This document shows, piece by piece, positions 19,150 to 27,989 of a stretch of 64,000 nucleotides of DNA. The notes below the pieces were generated by a model that was given only the letters and a program-made list of their open reading frames with translations, did not search any database and was not told the origin of the DNA. This stretch comes from Streptomyces pyxinae (GTDB lineage Bacteria > Actinomycetota > Actinomycetes > Streptomycetales > Streptomycetaceae), in contig NZ_JANUGQ010000006.1 in assembly GCF_024756275.1 (NCBI RefSeq), forward strand, positions 124,001 to 188,000, read 5' to 3'. Within the stretch, counting starts at the first letter, position 1. Each line of letters begins with the position of its first letter. A program made the position numbers and the translations under genes.

Positions 19150-21408
19150 GTGCTCAACCGTCCAGTCTCCTTCTTCGTCGCCGGGGCCACCGGCGCCGCG
19201 ACGCTGACGGCCGCCTCCGCGCCGTCGCCGCTGTATCCGATCTATCAGCGCCTCTGGGGCTTCTCCGCGTTCACGCTGACGGTCGTCTTCGCCGTCTACG
19301 TCTTCGCGTTGCTCGCCGCCCTGCTGACCGTCGGCTCGCTCTCCGACCGGGTGGGCCGACGGCCGGTCGCTTCCGGAGCCCTGATGCTTCTCGCGCTGGG
19401 CATGCTGCTCTTCGCGATCGCCGGAGGCTCCGGGGGCCTCATGGCCGCGCGTATCGTGCAGGGCTTCGCCGTGGGCGCCGCCGCCGGCACCACTACCGCC
19501 ATGATCATGGACTCCGCGCCGAACCCGCGGTTCGGGTCGATCGTCAGCAGCGCGGTCCCCGCGCTGGGAATAGCGATCGGGACGATCCTCGCCGGCACCC
19601 TGGTGGAGTTCGCGCCCCGCCCTCGCCAACTCGTCTTCTGGATCCTCGCCGCCGCCTATCTGGTACTCGCGGCGCTCGTATGGCTGGTTCCCGAACGCGC
19701 TCGCCCCGAGCCGGTGACGCGAGCATCGATCCGGCAGGCGCTTCTGCCGAGCGCCGGGCTTCCCCGGGGCACACGGCCGGCCTTCTTCGTACTGGTTCCG
19801 TCGATCGGCGCGACATGGGCGCTCGCCGGCCTGTACCTGTCGCTCGGGTCGTCGATACTCGGCACCGTCCTCGGCGTGCGCAGTCACTTCGTCGTGGGCA
19901 TCGTGCTCGGGGTGTTCTTCGCCGCGGGGACGGCGGGCACCGTCGTCTCGGCAGCCCTGCCGCCGCGACTGCGCGAGTGGTTCGGCTACGGCGCTCTCAC
20001 CGCCGGCGTGCTGGTCACGATCGCGGCGCTGCTGATGGGTGCGCCGGCGCTCTACGTCGCGGGATCGGCAGTCGCGGGACTCGGCTTCGGCGCGGCGTTC
20101 CGGTTCGCCGTGAACGCGCTCGGCGAGGCCGCGCCGGCCGCCCGGCGAGGGCAGGTGTACGCGACGATGTACCTCGTCAGCTACCTCGCGTTCAGCGTGC
20201 CGGCGCTCGCGGCCGGGCTTGCCGTCGAACGGTTCGGGCTCAAGCCGACAGCCGTCGCGTACGGGGTGTCGGACATCGCGCTGGTTCTGGTCGCGACGGC
20301 CGCCGGGATCGTCCGGGCGAGCCGGCGGGCCGGCGAGAACGGGCTTCGGCCGGACGCGTCCCCGGCGTTGGCATCGCGCACGTTCGGCACGCCTCGGCAG
20401 ACAACGCACTACCTCGAGTGCGGGCCGGCCGACGGGCCGCTGATGATCTTTCTCCACGGCTGGCCGGGCATCGGTCTGCTGTGGCGCGCCCAGATGGACG
20501 CGTTCGCCGCCGATGGCTGGCACTGTGTCGCTCCTGACCTGCGCGGCTACGGCGGATCTTCCGCCCCGGCGGCCAACGACGCCTACACCGTCAGCGAAGT
20601 CGTGGCCGACATGGCGGAACTCCATGACCACCTCGGCGGCGAGACCGCGATCTGGGTCGGCCACGACTGGGGCAGCGCCGTGGCCGGTGCGCTGGCCGCG
20701 CACGAGCCCGCGCGCTGCCGTGGCGTCGTGCTGACGTCGTGGGCGTATTTTCCCGACGCGACCAGCCTGGCCACCCTCGTGCCGCTGGTCGACCGAACGG
20801 TCTATCCGGCAGACCGGTATCCGGATGGCCAATGGGACTACTACCGTTACTACACGACGCATTTCGAGGCGGCCGTCACCGACCTCGACGCAGACCAGGC
20901 GGCGACGCTGGCCTCGGTCTACCGGCCTGGCAGCCCCGCCGCGACCGGCGAGGTCTCGCCGGCAGCGACGGTCACGCGCGACGGCGGCCGTTTCGGCGCC
21001 GCGCACCGCGCCGCGCCGACTCCGGCCGACCCGGGCCTCTGGCCACCGGCGGACTTCGACGTGCTGGTCCGGGCGTTCACGGCGCGCGGCTTCCGCGGCC
21101 CCTCCGCGTGGTACACGAACGATGACGCCAACATCGCCTACGCGCGCGAGGCACCCCACGGTGGCCGCTTGTCGCAGCCGGTGCTGTTCGTCAACGGCGA
21201 GTGGGACGCGATCTGCAACATCACGGGAAACCGCCAGGGCGACCCCATGCGTGCGGCCTGCTCGGACCTCACGGTCACGCGTCTGCCCGCCGGGCACTGG
21301 CTGCCGCTGGAACGCAAGGCGGAGCACGTCCAGGCCATCCGCACCTGGCTCCGGAGCAAGAACCTCGACGCGGCAGTGCGCGAGGGATCATCCGGCCCGA
21401 GGTCGTAG
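19150..21408 (+). CDS. MFS transporter fused to epoxide-hydrolase-type alpha/beta hydrolase
   Basis: One uninterrupted frame of 752 residues. Residues 1-390 form a 12-segment major facilitator with the motif SLSDRVGRRPVASG between segments 2 and 3. After a 30-residue linker (RRAGENGLRPDASPALASRT) comes a complete alpha/beta hydrolase. It has the oxyanion-hole HGWPG (from His436), an Asp nucleophile in GHDWG (Asp506), an acid in NGEWDAI (Asp686) and the His in AGHWLPLE (His716). An Asp nucleophile marks the epoxide-hydrolase or dehalogenase branch. Start GTG 19150 has GGAGG four bases upstream. The hydrolase should sit on the cytoplasmic side if the transporter has 12 segments. A joined 'export and detoxify' role is inference. 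Confidence 0.85.
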   Translation: MLNRPVSFFVAGATGAATLTAASAPSPLYPIYQRLWGFSAFTLTVVFAVYVFALLAALLTVGSLSDRVGRRPVASGALMLLALGMLLFAIAGGSGGLMAARIVQGFAVGAAAGTTTAMIMDSAPNPRFGSIVSSAVPALGIAIGTILAGTLVEFAPRPRQLVFWILAAAYLVLAALVWLVPERARPEPVTRASIRQALLPSAGLPRGTRPAFFVLVPSIGATWALAGLYLSLGSSILGTVLGVRSHFVVGIVLGVFFAAGTAGTVVSAALPPRLREWFGYGALTAGVLVTIAALLMGAPALYVAGSAVAGLGFGAAFRFAVNALGEAAPAARRGQVYATMYLVSYLAFSVPALAAGLAVERFGLKPTAVAYGVSDIALVLVATAAGIVRASRRAGENGLRPDASPALASRTFGTPRQTTHYLECGPADGPLMIFLHGWPGIGLLWRAQMDAFAADGWHCVAPDLRGYGGSSAPAANDAYTVSEVVADMAELHDHLGGETAIWVGHDWGSAVAGALAAHEPARCRGVVLTSWAYFPDATSLATLVPLVDRTVYPADRYPDGQWDYYRYYTTHFEAAVTDLDADQAATLASVYRPGSPAATGEVSPAATVTRDGGRFGAAHRAAPTPADPGLWPPADFDVLVRAFTARGFRGPSAWYTNDDANIAYAREAPHGGRLSQPVLFVNGEWDAICNITGNRQGDPMRAACSDLTVTRLPAGHWLPLERKAEHVQAIRTWLRSKNLDAAVREGSSGPRS

Positions 21409-21409
21409 C

Positions 21410-21676
21410 GGCGGCCCCGGACGCCGGCCTCGTTCCGCGCGGCCGGTCGCCGCCCGCAGGTCGTGCCCGAGCGACTCCCCGCTCTTGCGGCAGGTACTCC
21501 CACTGGATGCCCGTGTGCGGGCACTGGATGCCCGTGTGCGGGACGAACAGGATCCCGCACAACGTCTGCCGATCCGGGACCCGCGATCCGCCCTCGACCG
21601 ATTTCGGACCCGGCACGGGCGGCAACGGCTCGATGAGCGACCGCAGTTCGTCCGAGACGATCCGAGGCCGCGCCAT
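21410..21676 (-). pseudogene. Truncated IS5-family transposase
   Basis: Reverse-strand remnant starting at ATG 21676 with the family opening (MARPRIVSDELRSLIEPLPP, PDRQTLCGILFVPHTGIQ, WEYLPQE). A 21-base tandem duplication repeats the CPHTGIQ codons (about 21510-21545). After WEYLPQE the match shifts frame and fades, and all catalytic residues beyond the N-terminal domain are missing. It is a different IS subtype from the one after serC. Confidence 0.8.
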
Positions 21677-21840
21677 CCCCTTCCCCGCGACGCGACGCGA
21701 CGCGACAAGACCGACGACCGACCGAGCCGGCAGCCACCTGATCGACAGCTTCTGTCAGGGCTTCCGAGCCGGACCGGCGGCGCCCGCGCTCAGCCCCTGC
21801 CGGCGGCGCCCGCGCTCAGCCCCTGCCGGTGGAGCCGCGC

Positions 21841-22968
21841 TCAGCCCTGCCGGCGGCGCCTGCGTGTGGTGAACCAGACGGCGGCTGCGCCCGCCAGGAC
21901 CAGGGCGCCGATCGTGGCGCTCCCCTTCCCCGTACCGCCGCCGTCCCCGCCCCCGGCCGAGCTCCCGGACGGGCCGGAGGCGGACGCGGAGGGAGCGCCG
22001 GACGCCCCCGGAGCCGTACCGTCTCCCTCGCGCCGCCCCTCCCGCTCCACGGCGGTGACGCCGCTGCCCGCGCCCTCGGAGCCGAAGAGGTACGCCGAGC
22101 CGTCCGGGGTGTACGTCACCGACTCCGACTGCCGCTGGAACGGCGCCGGGACCGGCTTCTCGGCGCCCGGCCGGCCGTCCTTCCAGGCGTACGCCCGCGC
22201 GCTGAAGTAGCTGCGCAGCACCAGTTCCGTACCGTCCGGGGAGAACGCGCCGTCGGTGACCCAGGGCACCTCCCCGATCCGCCGGAAGACGTTCTTGCCA
22301 CCCGTCGACAGCCGCTCGGGGCCCTCGTAGAGCCCGCCGCCGTCCTCGTTCTTGGAGGCGATGTAGACCCGGCCGGTCTTCGGGTGCACCATCAGCGCCT
22401 CGGCGTTCCGGGGGCCGTCGGCGTAGACCACCGTGAACTGGGTGGCGTTCACCGTCTGGTCGCGCAGCTCGCGGGGCTCCGGGAAGCGGTAGATCCACAC
22501 ATGGGGCCAGCTGCCGTTGCGGTTGTCCCCGATGTCCCCGACGTAGACGTCGCCGTCCGGGCCCACCGAGATCGCCTCCATGTCCCGGGGGGTGCCGATG
22601 CCGCGCAGGGTGACCGTGGCGACCGTCCGGCCGGTGCGCCCGTCGACCGCGAAGACCCGGGGGCCGTCCTGGTCGTTGTGGGTCCAGTAGACCCCGGGGT
22701 GCGCCCGGCTGGCGGCGAGGCCGCTGGACTCGGTGATGCGCGGGTCCCGGAGGGTGAATCCCCCGTCGCCGTCGTCCGCCGCGGCCGGCCCGGCCGGGAG
22801 CAGCACGGAGAGGGGGAGGAGTACGGGGGCGAGGGCGAGCAGCAGGGCGGCGGGCAGGGCCCGGAGGCGGGCCGGACGCGGGGCCCGGTCCCGGGCCGGG
22901 CCCCGGACCCGACCCCGGCTCTCCGGGACGGTACGCAGCGGACGCATGGTCCCAGTGTCCATGGTCAC
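21841..22968 (-). CDS. Secreted beta-propeller protein with C-terminal anchor
   Basis: A 375-residue exported protein. The start has a basic stretch and a long hydrophobic core (ALPAALLLALAPVLLPLSVL) ending near GPAAADD, a signal peptide. The mature part has repeated propeller-like strands such as VFAVDGRTGRTVATVTL and GDVYVGDIGDNRNGSW, typical of NHL/SMP-30-like folds. The C terminus is a Ser/Gly linker, one membrane segment (ATIGALVLAGAAAVWF) and an Arg tail, so it should be held on the outer face of the membrane. ATG 22947 is an alternative start. Ligand unknown. Confidence 0.72.
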   Translation of the reverse strand: MTMDTGTMRPLRTVPESRGRVRGPARDRAPRPARLRALPAALLLALAPVLLPLSVLLPAGPAAADDGDGGFTLRDPRITESSGLAASRAHPGVYWTHNDQDGPRVFAVDGRTGRTVATVTLRGIGTPRDMEAISVGPDGDVYVGDIGDNRNGSWPHVWIYRFPEPRELRDQTVNATQFTVVYADGPRNAEALMVHPKTGRVYIASKNEDGGGLYEGPERLSTGGKNVFRRIGEVPWVTDGAFSPDGTELVLRSYFSARAYAWKDGRPGAEKPVPAPFQRQSESVTYTPDGSAYLFGSEGAGSGVTAVEREGRREGDGTAPGASGAPSASASGPSGSSAGGGDGGGTGKGSATIGALVLAGAAAVWFTTRRRRRQG

Positions 22969-23015
22969 ACCGCTCGCCTCCCGGCCGGTGGCCCCGGTCG
23001 GGGATGATGGCCGAC

Positions 23016-23699
23016 ATGCGTTTCCTGTTCGTCGGTGACTCCATGACCATCGGGCGCGCCGGCGACTACACCTGGCGCTACCGCATGTGGCAGCACCTCA
23101 ACGCCACCTTCGGCGGCCCCTACCGGATCGTCGGCCCGCGCTCCGAGCTGTACGACCCGGCCGCCGGCGCCCCGGTCTCCGACGCGTACGCCGACCCCGC
23201 CTTCCCCGACAAGGCGCGCAAGCACCTGGCGGGCTGGGGCGAGGGCTGGCAGCACATGGCGCCGCTGATCGGCCCCGCGGTCACCCGCACCAAGGCCGAT
23301 GTGCTGCTGGTGTCGCTGGGCCTGATCGACCTGGGCTTCTACACCAACAGCGACCAGACCGCCGGGAACGTCCGCGCCTTCCTCGCCGGGGCCCGTGCCG
23401 CCAACCCGTCCGTCCGGGCGGTGCTGCTGCCGGTGATCCCCAACTCCCGCGCCCTGGCCGACGCCCCCTTCGCCGCCGAGTGCGCCCGCTTCAACGACCT
23501 GCTCGCCAAGGCCGTCGCCGACCTGGACACCCCGGCCTCCCCGCTGCTGCTCGCCTCGCCCCCGGAGGCGTACGACCTGCGCGCCGACACCTACGACGGC
23601 ACCCACCCGAGCCCGTCCGGCGAACACAAGCTGGCCGCCGCCTTCGCCACCGCGATGCACCAGGCCTGGGGGCTGGGCGGGGCGTACGAGGGCCGCTGA
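23016..23699 (+). CDS. SGNH/GDSL hydrolase
   Basis: A 227-residue SGNH-fold hydrolase without signal peptide. The nucleophile block is FLFVGDSMTIG (residues 3-13) and the catalytic Asp-His pair is DGTHPSPSGEHKLA near the end. The Gly/Asn blocks are weaker (VSLGLIDLGFYTNS). ATG 23016 gives the compact family start; ATG 23004 is possible. Likely a cytoplasmic esterase or lipase-like enzyme; substrate unknown. Divergent from the beta-propeller gene. Confidence 0.8.
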   Translation: MRFLFVGDSMTIGRAGDYTWRYRMWQHLNATFGGPYRIVGPRSELYDPAAGAPVSDAYADPAFPDKARKHLAGWGEGWQHMAPLIGPAVTRTKADVLLVSLGLIDLGFYTNSDQTAGNVRAFLAGARAANPSVRAVLLPVIPNSRALADAPFAAECARFNDLLAKAVADLDTPASPLLLASPPEAYDLRADTYDGTHPSPSGEHKLAAAFATAMHQAWGLGGAYEGR

Positions 23700-23776
23700 G
23701 GCGACGCGGCGGGGCCCGCCGGGGCCCTGATGGACGCGGGGGATCACGCGGTCCTGGGGCCGTTTCAGCCCCTGTT

Positions 23777-24613
23777 TCAGCCCTGCCCGGTCGCCGCGCC
23801 GGCGGAGAGCCCGCGCAGGGTGGGGGTGGCGATCTCCAGGAAGGCCGGTACGAGATCCGCGCGGCCGTCCTCCGGCACCGCCAGGCACGTCTCCTCCGGC
23901 CGGAGGTCGGTGACCGGCAGATAGACCAGGTCGGGGCGGGAGTACCAGCCCACGACGCTGACGGGGACGAGCGCGATGCCCTGCCCGGAGGCGATGGCCT
24001 CGAACTTCTCCTCGGCGGAGAACGTCCGCCGCTTTCTGATGTCGAGCATCGGCTCGCCGTCCAGGTCGGCCGAGGTGAGCGAGTCACGGCCGGCCAGCGG
24101 ATGCGTCACCGGCAGACACGCCACCTTGGTCTCGTGTCCGATGGGCACGGTCCGCAGACCCGAGTCGTCGAACGGGCGCCTGACGTAGCCGACATGCGCC
24201 CGGCCGTCGCGGAGCGGCGCGTCCTGTTCCCACCAGCGGAGCGGGAAGAGATCGATCCCGACCTCCGGATGGCGGGCCGTGAAGGCCCGTATCGCGTCGG
24301 ACACCCGCAGACCGGGCGCGAAGGCGACGACGAGCCGCTGCTCACCCCGCTCGGCCTCGTGCACCCGCCGCAGGGCCGTGTCCACCACCGAGGTGATCAG
24401 TCGCGCCTCGTCGTACAGCTGCCGCCCGGCGGCGGTCAGTTCGACACTGCGGGTGGTCCGGGTGAAGAGCGGGCACCCCAACTCCTGTTCGAACGCCCGG
24501 ATCTGGCGGCTCAGGACCGGCTGGGTGATGAACAACGCCTGTGCCGCCCGGCCGAATTGCCGGTGCTCGGCGACCGCGACGAAGTAGCGGAGCTTGCGCA
24601 GATCCAGGTCCAT
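23777..24613 (-). CDS. LysR-family transcriptional regulator
   Basis: A 278-residue LysR regulator. The winged helix-turn-helix is at residues 5-62 (LRKLRYFVAVAEHRQFGRAA, ITQPVLSRQIRAFEQELGCP), followed by a periplasmic-binding-like effector domain (LRVSDAIRAFTARHPEVGID). It is divergent from an SDR gene, whose expression it probably controls, with a 394-base gap between them. Effector unknown. Confidence 0.9.
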   Translation of the reverse strand: MDLDLRKLRYFVAVAEHRQFGRAAQALFITQPVLSRQIRAFEQELGCPLFTRTTRSVELTAAGRQLYDEARLITSVVDTALRRVHEAERGEQRLVVAFAPGLRVSDAIRAFTARHPEVGIDLFPLRWWEQDAPLRDGRAHVGYVRRPFDDSGLRTVPIGHETKVACLPVTHPLAGRDSLTSADLDGEPMLDIRKRRTFSAEEKFEAIASGQGIALVPVSVVGWYSRPDLVYLPVTDLRPEETCLAVPEDGRADLVPAFLEIATPTLRGLSAGAATGQG

Positions 24614-25007
24614 GCCCGGACGGTATCAATGCGGCCGGAAGGGTCGGAAAGGGTATTGGACGCCCGGCCGGACCACTCGGAAACTTGAACCGGGCGACCC
24701 GGACAGGTCGGATGACCCGGTCGATACGGACGACTTGGGTGTTCCGAATCATGCGGCCGTACCGGACGACCCGCGTGCTCCGGACGCCCGGACGGCCGGT
24801 CGCACGCCCGGAGCGAGGACCCCGGAAACGGCCGTGGACGACGCTCGCGCCGGCCCCGACCGCTTCGACCCGTCCAGCCCACCCGGCCACCGACCACCCG
24901 ACCGCCCGAAGCCGGGCAGACCACCCGGCCCACGACCATCCGGCCGCCCGAAACCGGGCAGACCACCCGGCCGCCCGGCCACCCGATCCACGAAGGACCC
25001 GGACCAC
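24614..25007. repeat. Long intergenic region with imperfect direct repeats
   Basis: The LysR-SDR gap has no clear gene. Its right half is made of imperfect repeats: a 29-base unit beginning CCGCCCGAAGCCGGGCAGAC occurs at 24902-24930 and again at 24944-24972 with one change, and shorter GACCACCCGG and ACCGGACGAC motifs recur. The left end near 24622-24660 holds GGTATCAAT and GGGTATTGG, possible parts of a LysR site. Plus-strand reading is open through much of it, so an N-terminal extension of the SDR cannot be fully excluded. Confidence 0.5.
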
Positions 25008-25703
25008 ATGACTGACACCCGCGAGACCGCTCTCGTCGTCGGGGCCTCCCGCACCCTCGGCCTCGGCATCGCCGCCGAGTACCTCCGCCGGGACTGGGAC
25101 GTCATCGGCACCGTGCGCGGCAGCCGGCGCACCGGCCTCCACGACCTGGCCGAGACCTCCGGCGGACGGCTGACCGTCGAGTCGCTGGAGATGACCGAGC
25201 CCGAGCAGATCTCAGCCCTGCGCGACCGGCTGGCCGGGCGCACCCTCGACCTGCTCTTCGTCAGCGCCGCCATCACGCGCGGCGACCTGCCGATCGGTGA
25301 GGTGCCGACGGACATGTTCACCGAGGTGATGGTCACCAACGCGCTCAGCCCGATGCGCGTCGTGGAGACCCTCCGCTCGCTGGTCGCGCCGGACGGAACC
25401 ATCGGCGTCATGTCCTCCGACCAGGGGAGCATCACCCACAACACCCGGGGCGGACAGGACCTGTACCGGGCCAGCAAGTCCGCGCTGAACCAGCTGATGC
25501 GCTGCTACGCCGCGCGCAACGCCGAGGACCCGCGGGCCCTGCTGCTGATGGACCCGGGCTGGGTGCGCACCGAACTCGGCGGTCCGTACGCCGAGCTGAG
25601 CGTGGAGGAGTCCGTTCCCGGGGTGGTGGAGACCATGGAGAACCACCGGGGGAAGCCCGGTCTCCACTTCGTCGACCACCAGGGCCAGGTCGTGCCCTGG
25701 TAG
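25008..25703 (+). CDS. Short-chain dehydrogenase/reductase
   Basis: A 231-residue SDR. The NAD(P) motif is ALVVGASRTLGLGIA (TGxxxGxG-like) and the catalytic pair is YRASK (Tyr-x-x-x-Lys), with the Ser in VMSSDQGSIT. The region LLMDPGWVRTELGG follows the usual post-catalytic PG motif. ATG 25008 begins the conserved fold. It resembles C-factor-type short SDRs. Probably regulated by the divergent LysR protein. Confidence 0.87.
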   Translation: MTDTRETALVVGASRTLGLGIAAEYLRRDWDVIGTVRGSRRTGLHDLAETSGGRLTVESLEMTEPEQISALRDRLAGRTLDLLFVSAAITRGDLPIGEVPTDMFTEVMVTNALSPMRVVETLRSLVAPDGTIGVMSSDQGSITHNTRGGQDLYRASKSALNQLMRCYAARNAEDPRALLLMDPGWVRTELGGPYAELSVEESVPGVVETMENHRGKPGLHFVDHQGQVVPW

Positions 25704-25822
25704 CCACCACACCCGTTCCCGGTCCGCGCCCCTTCCCGGGCACGCACCCCTCCCGGGTCCGCGCCCCTTCCCGGGTGCGCGTCCGGCCCCGGGTCCACTG
25801 CCGGTCCTGCCCGGGAACGGAC

Positions 25823-26992
25823 CTAACCCGTCACCGGGACCGGGCGGTCCGGGGTGTCGAGCCAGGGGACGTGGCCTCCGCCCGGGTGGACGGTCAGGCC
25901 GAAGCGCCCGGGTCCGGGCTCACCGGCGCCGCGCCACCAGTGGTACGCGGCCACCACCTCGTCCCACAGCCGACGGACCCCGAACTGGCGTACGGCGTAC
26001 CGCCCTTCCCCGCCCCCGTTGTCGTCCACGGCGGCCCAGGAGGTGGCGTCGGTGGTGGCCAGCCAGAGCCGGAGGGCCGGCCCGTCCTCGTCCCAGACGT
26101 GCCGGACGTCCCGGGCCTGGAGGCCGACGGCGAACCGGGCGCTCCACTCGTCCCCCGTGACCGCCCAGGGTGAGAGCCTGGTGAACGACCGTTCGGCCGC
26201 GCCCTCCTGACGTACCAGGTTCCGTAAATCCATGCCATAGGACCGCTGTTGGGCCAGCGGCGCGCAGACCGCGTCCGGCGCGAACCAGCCGGAGGCGAGC
26301 CCGTGGCCGTCCACGGTGAGCCGCAACAGCCCGTAGTCGAACCAGGGTGAACTCCAGGGCGTGAGAACGATCCCGCCCGGCTTCGTCTGCTCGATCCAGG
26401 CGTACGGCACCCGGCGCACCGAGCAGGTGGCGACGACCCGCCGGTAGGGGGCGTTGCGGGGGTGGCCGACGGCCCCGTCCCCGAAGATCACCTCCACGTC
26501 CTGGCCGTTCTCCCGCAGCTTCTCCGCCGCCCGCACGGCCAGCAGCGGGTCCACCTCGACACTGGTCACGTTCTCCGCGCCGACCCGCTGGGCGAGGAGT
26601 GCGGCGTTCCAGCCCGTGCCGGTGCCGATCTCCAGCACCTGGTGACCGTCGCGTACGTCCAGCATGTCGAGCATCCGGAAGGCGACGGACGGCGCCGGGA
26701 CCGAGGAGGAGGCCCACCGCACCTCCCCGGCTCCCGGCTCGTCGCCGCCGTTGAGCTGGGTGATCGCGGGCTCGTCCCCGTACGCCGCCCAGAACCACCG
26801 CTCCGGGTCGGTGGACCGGTCGATCGGAGTGAGGTCCGGGCCCTGGTGGATCAGGTCCGGCAGGAACCGTTCCCGGGGTACGGTCCAGAACACTTTGTCC
26901 CAGGCGGGTTCCAGGGGCTTGCCGAGGTCGTGGGTGATCTCGCGCGACAGGGCGCGCAGGGCGGTCTGCCGGGCCGCTTCGCTGTGGTTCAT
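25823..26992 (-). CDS. PCMT-like protein methyltransferase
   Basis: A 389-residue S-adenosylmethionine methyltransferase with a PCMT (protein-L-isoaspartate methyltransferase)-like core. Motif I is VLEIGTGTGWNAALLA, preceded by SVPAPSVAFRMLDML, and VEVDPLLAVRAAEKL follows. It is longer than classical PCMT (about 210 residues), with an N-terminal domain (FWTVPRERFLPDLIH) and a C-terminal domain. This long form occurs in actinomycetes, sometimes in graspetide-type peptide clusters. No ATP-grasp ligase or precursor peptide is nearby, so that role is not supported here. Confidence 0.78.
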   Translation of the reverse strand: MNHSEAARQTALRALSREITHDLGKPLEPAWDKVFWTVPRERFLPDLIHQGPDLTPIDRSTDPERWFWAAYGDEPAITQLNGGDEPGAGEVRWASSSVPAPSVAFRMLDMLDVRDGHQVLEIGTGTGWNAALLAQRVGAENVTSVEVDPLLAVRAAEKLRENGQDVEVIFGDGAVGHPRNAPYRRVVATCSVRRVPYAWIEQTKPGGIVLTPWSSPWFDYGLLRLTVDGHGLASGWFAPDAVCAPLAQQRSYGMDLRNLVRQEGAAERSFTRLSPWAVTGDEWSARFAVGLQARDVRHVWDEDGPALRLWLATTDATSWAAVDDNGGGEGRYAVRQFGVRRLWDEVVAAYHWWRGAGEPGPGRFGLTVHPGGGHVPWLDTPDRPVPVTG

Positions 26993-27231
26993 GGTCGTGC
27001 GTCAGCCTTCGTCGGTGGCTCGATGGTCGTTCGGTAGAGCGGCTCGGCCTCCGTTCGCTCGGGAAGGTCAATTGCCGCCTCTCCGCATCCACTTCGGCCC
27101 CGGAGGCGGAAGAGGGTGCACCGGGCGCCGTATTTTTACGGCCGGCCGGCGTCCTCACGCGCCCCGCTCCCCGGCCGCCCGGTACACCTGCCGCTCCCCC
27201 GGCCGGGCGGATCAGCGGGCCGGCCCAAGGC

Positions 27232-27306
27232 GCGGACCGGCCCGACCTGCCGGCCTGGCAGCGAGAGACCGACGCCGACATCTTCGAGGCGATCGCGCAG
27301 GCATGA
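27232..27306 (+). pseudogene. Possible C-terminal gene fragment
   Basis: One plus-strand frame ends ADRPDLPAWQRETDADIFEA then IAQA and a stop, which looks like a protein tail, while upstream sequence in that frame is not protein-like. It lies in the 350-base gap between two reverse-strand genes that otherwise holds nothing I can identify. Confidence 0.22.
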
Positions 27307-27342
27307 CGGCCCCAGTGGGGCGGGCCCGGTAGGTCGGGCCGC

Positions 27343-27984
27343 TCACCAGTGGGTGAGGTCCACCAGGCGGGAGCAGTGCGGGTCCGCGGGGTCCACCGTC
27401 GCGCGTTCCTCCTCGGTGAGCAGGGCCGGCAGGGCCGCCAGCAGGGCGGTGACGGCACCGAAGAGGCCCACGTCCGCCGCGACCACGCCGGGGACATCCT
27501 GCGCGTCGAGGTAGAGGCGCAGCCGGTCCTCCCCCAGGAAGAGGAAGCCGAGCAGACGGGGGTCCGGCTGTTCCTCGGTATAGGGGTGGACGAGGGTCCG
27601 GAGGATCGTCAGGGCGTTGTCGTCGCGGGTGAGCGGAGCCGGCCTCAGCGTGGCGGGGTCGATCCGGACGAGGGTCATGCCCAGCACGACGCTGACCCGG
27701 TCGCTGGGATGAATGTGCGTGCTCGCGCCCAGGGCGCGGAGCAGGCCGATGACGTCGTACCCCGTCAGAGCCTCGTCGTCACCCGTGTGGAGAGGGATCT
27801 CGTAGGCCGTGCAACCGTCCGGGGCGTGGGCGCCCGGGGGCCCCACGACGACGCGGACGGCATCGGCGGCGGCCGGGGCGGGCAGGACGCCCCGGAGGCA
27901 CAGGTCACCGGAGAGGGGCGCCTGGATGTGGCGCAGCAGCAGGCGGGTGATGTCCGCCTGCCGCCTGGTGATCTCTTCACACAT
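27343..27984 (-). CDS. Hypothetical protein downstream of secreted protein
   Basis: A 213-residue cytoplasmic-looking protein with no recognised domain. The start ATG 27984 lies five bases after the stop of the secreted-protein gene, so the two are co-transcribed. The sequence is mixed alpha/beta with DRVSVVLGMTLVRIDPATL and RLYLDAQDVPGVVAADVGLF. Its four cysteines are scattered. If the exported partner is a toxin, this could be its immunity or processing protein, but nothing in the sequence proves it. Confidence 0.62.
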   Translation of the reverse strand: MCEEITRRQADITRLLLRHIQAPLSGDLCLRGVLPAPAAADAVRVVVGPPGAHAPDGCTAYEIPLHTGDDEALTGYDVIGLLRALGASTHIHPSDRVSVVLGMTLVRIDPATLRPAPLTRDDNALTILRTLVHPYTEEQPDPRLLGFLFLGEDRLRLYLDAQDVPGVVAADVGLFGAVTALLAALPALLTEEERATVDPADPHCSRLVDLTHW

Positions 27985-27989
27985 ACTGC

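Noticed and set aside
24902..24972. Two 29-base repeats that could look like CRISPR
   Set aside because: Only two copies, the interval is not spacer-like and shares sequence with the repeats, and there is no palindromic repeat core.
26993..27342. Precursor peptide for the PCMT-like enzyme
   Set aside because: No short frame with a ribosome site and plausible leader/core layout on either strand.
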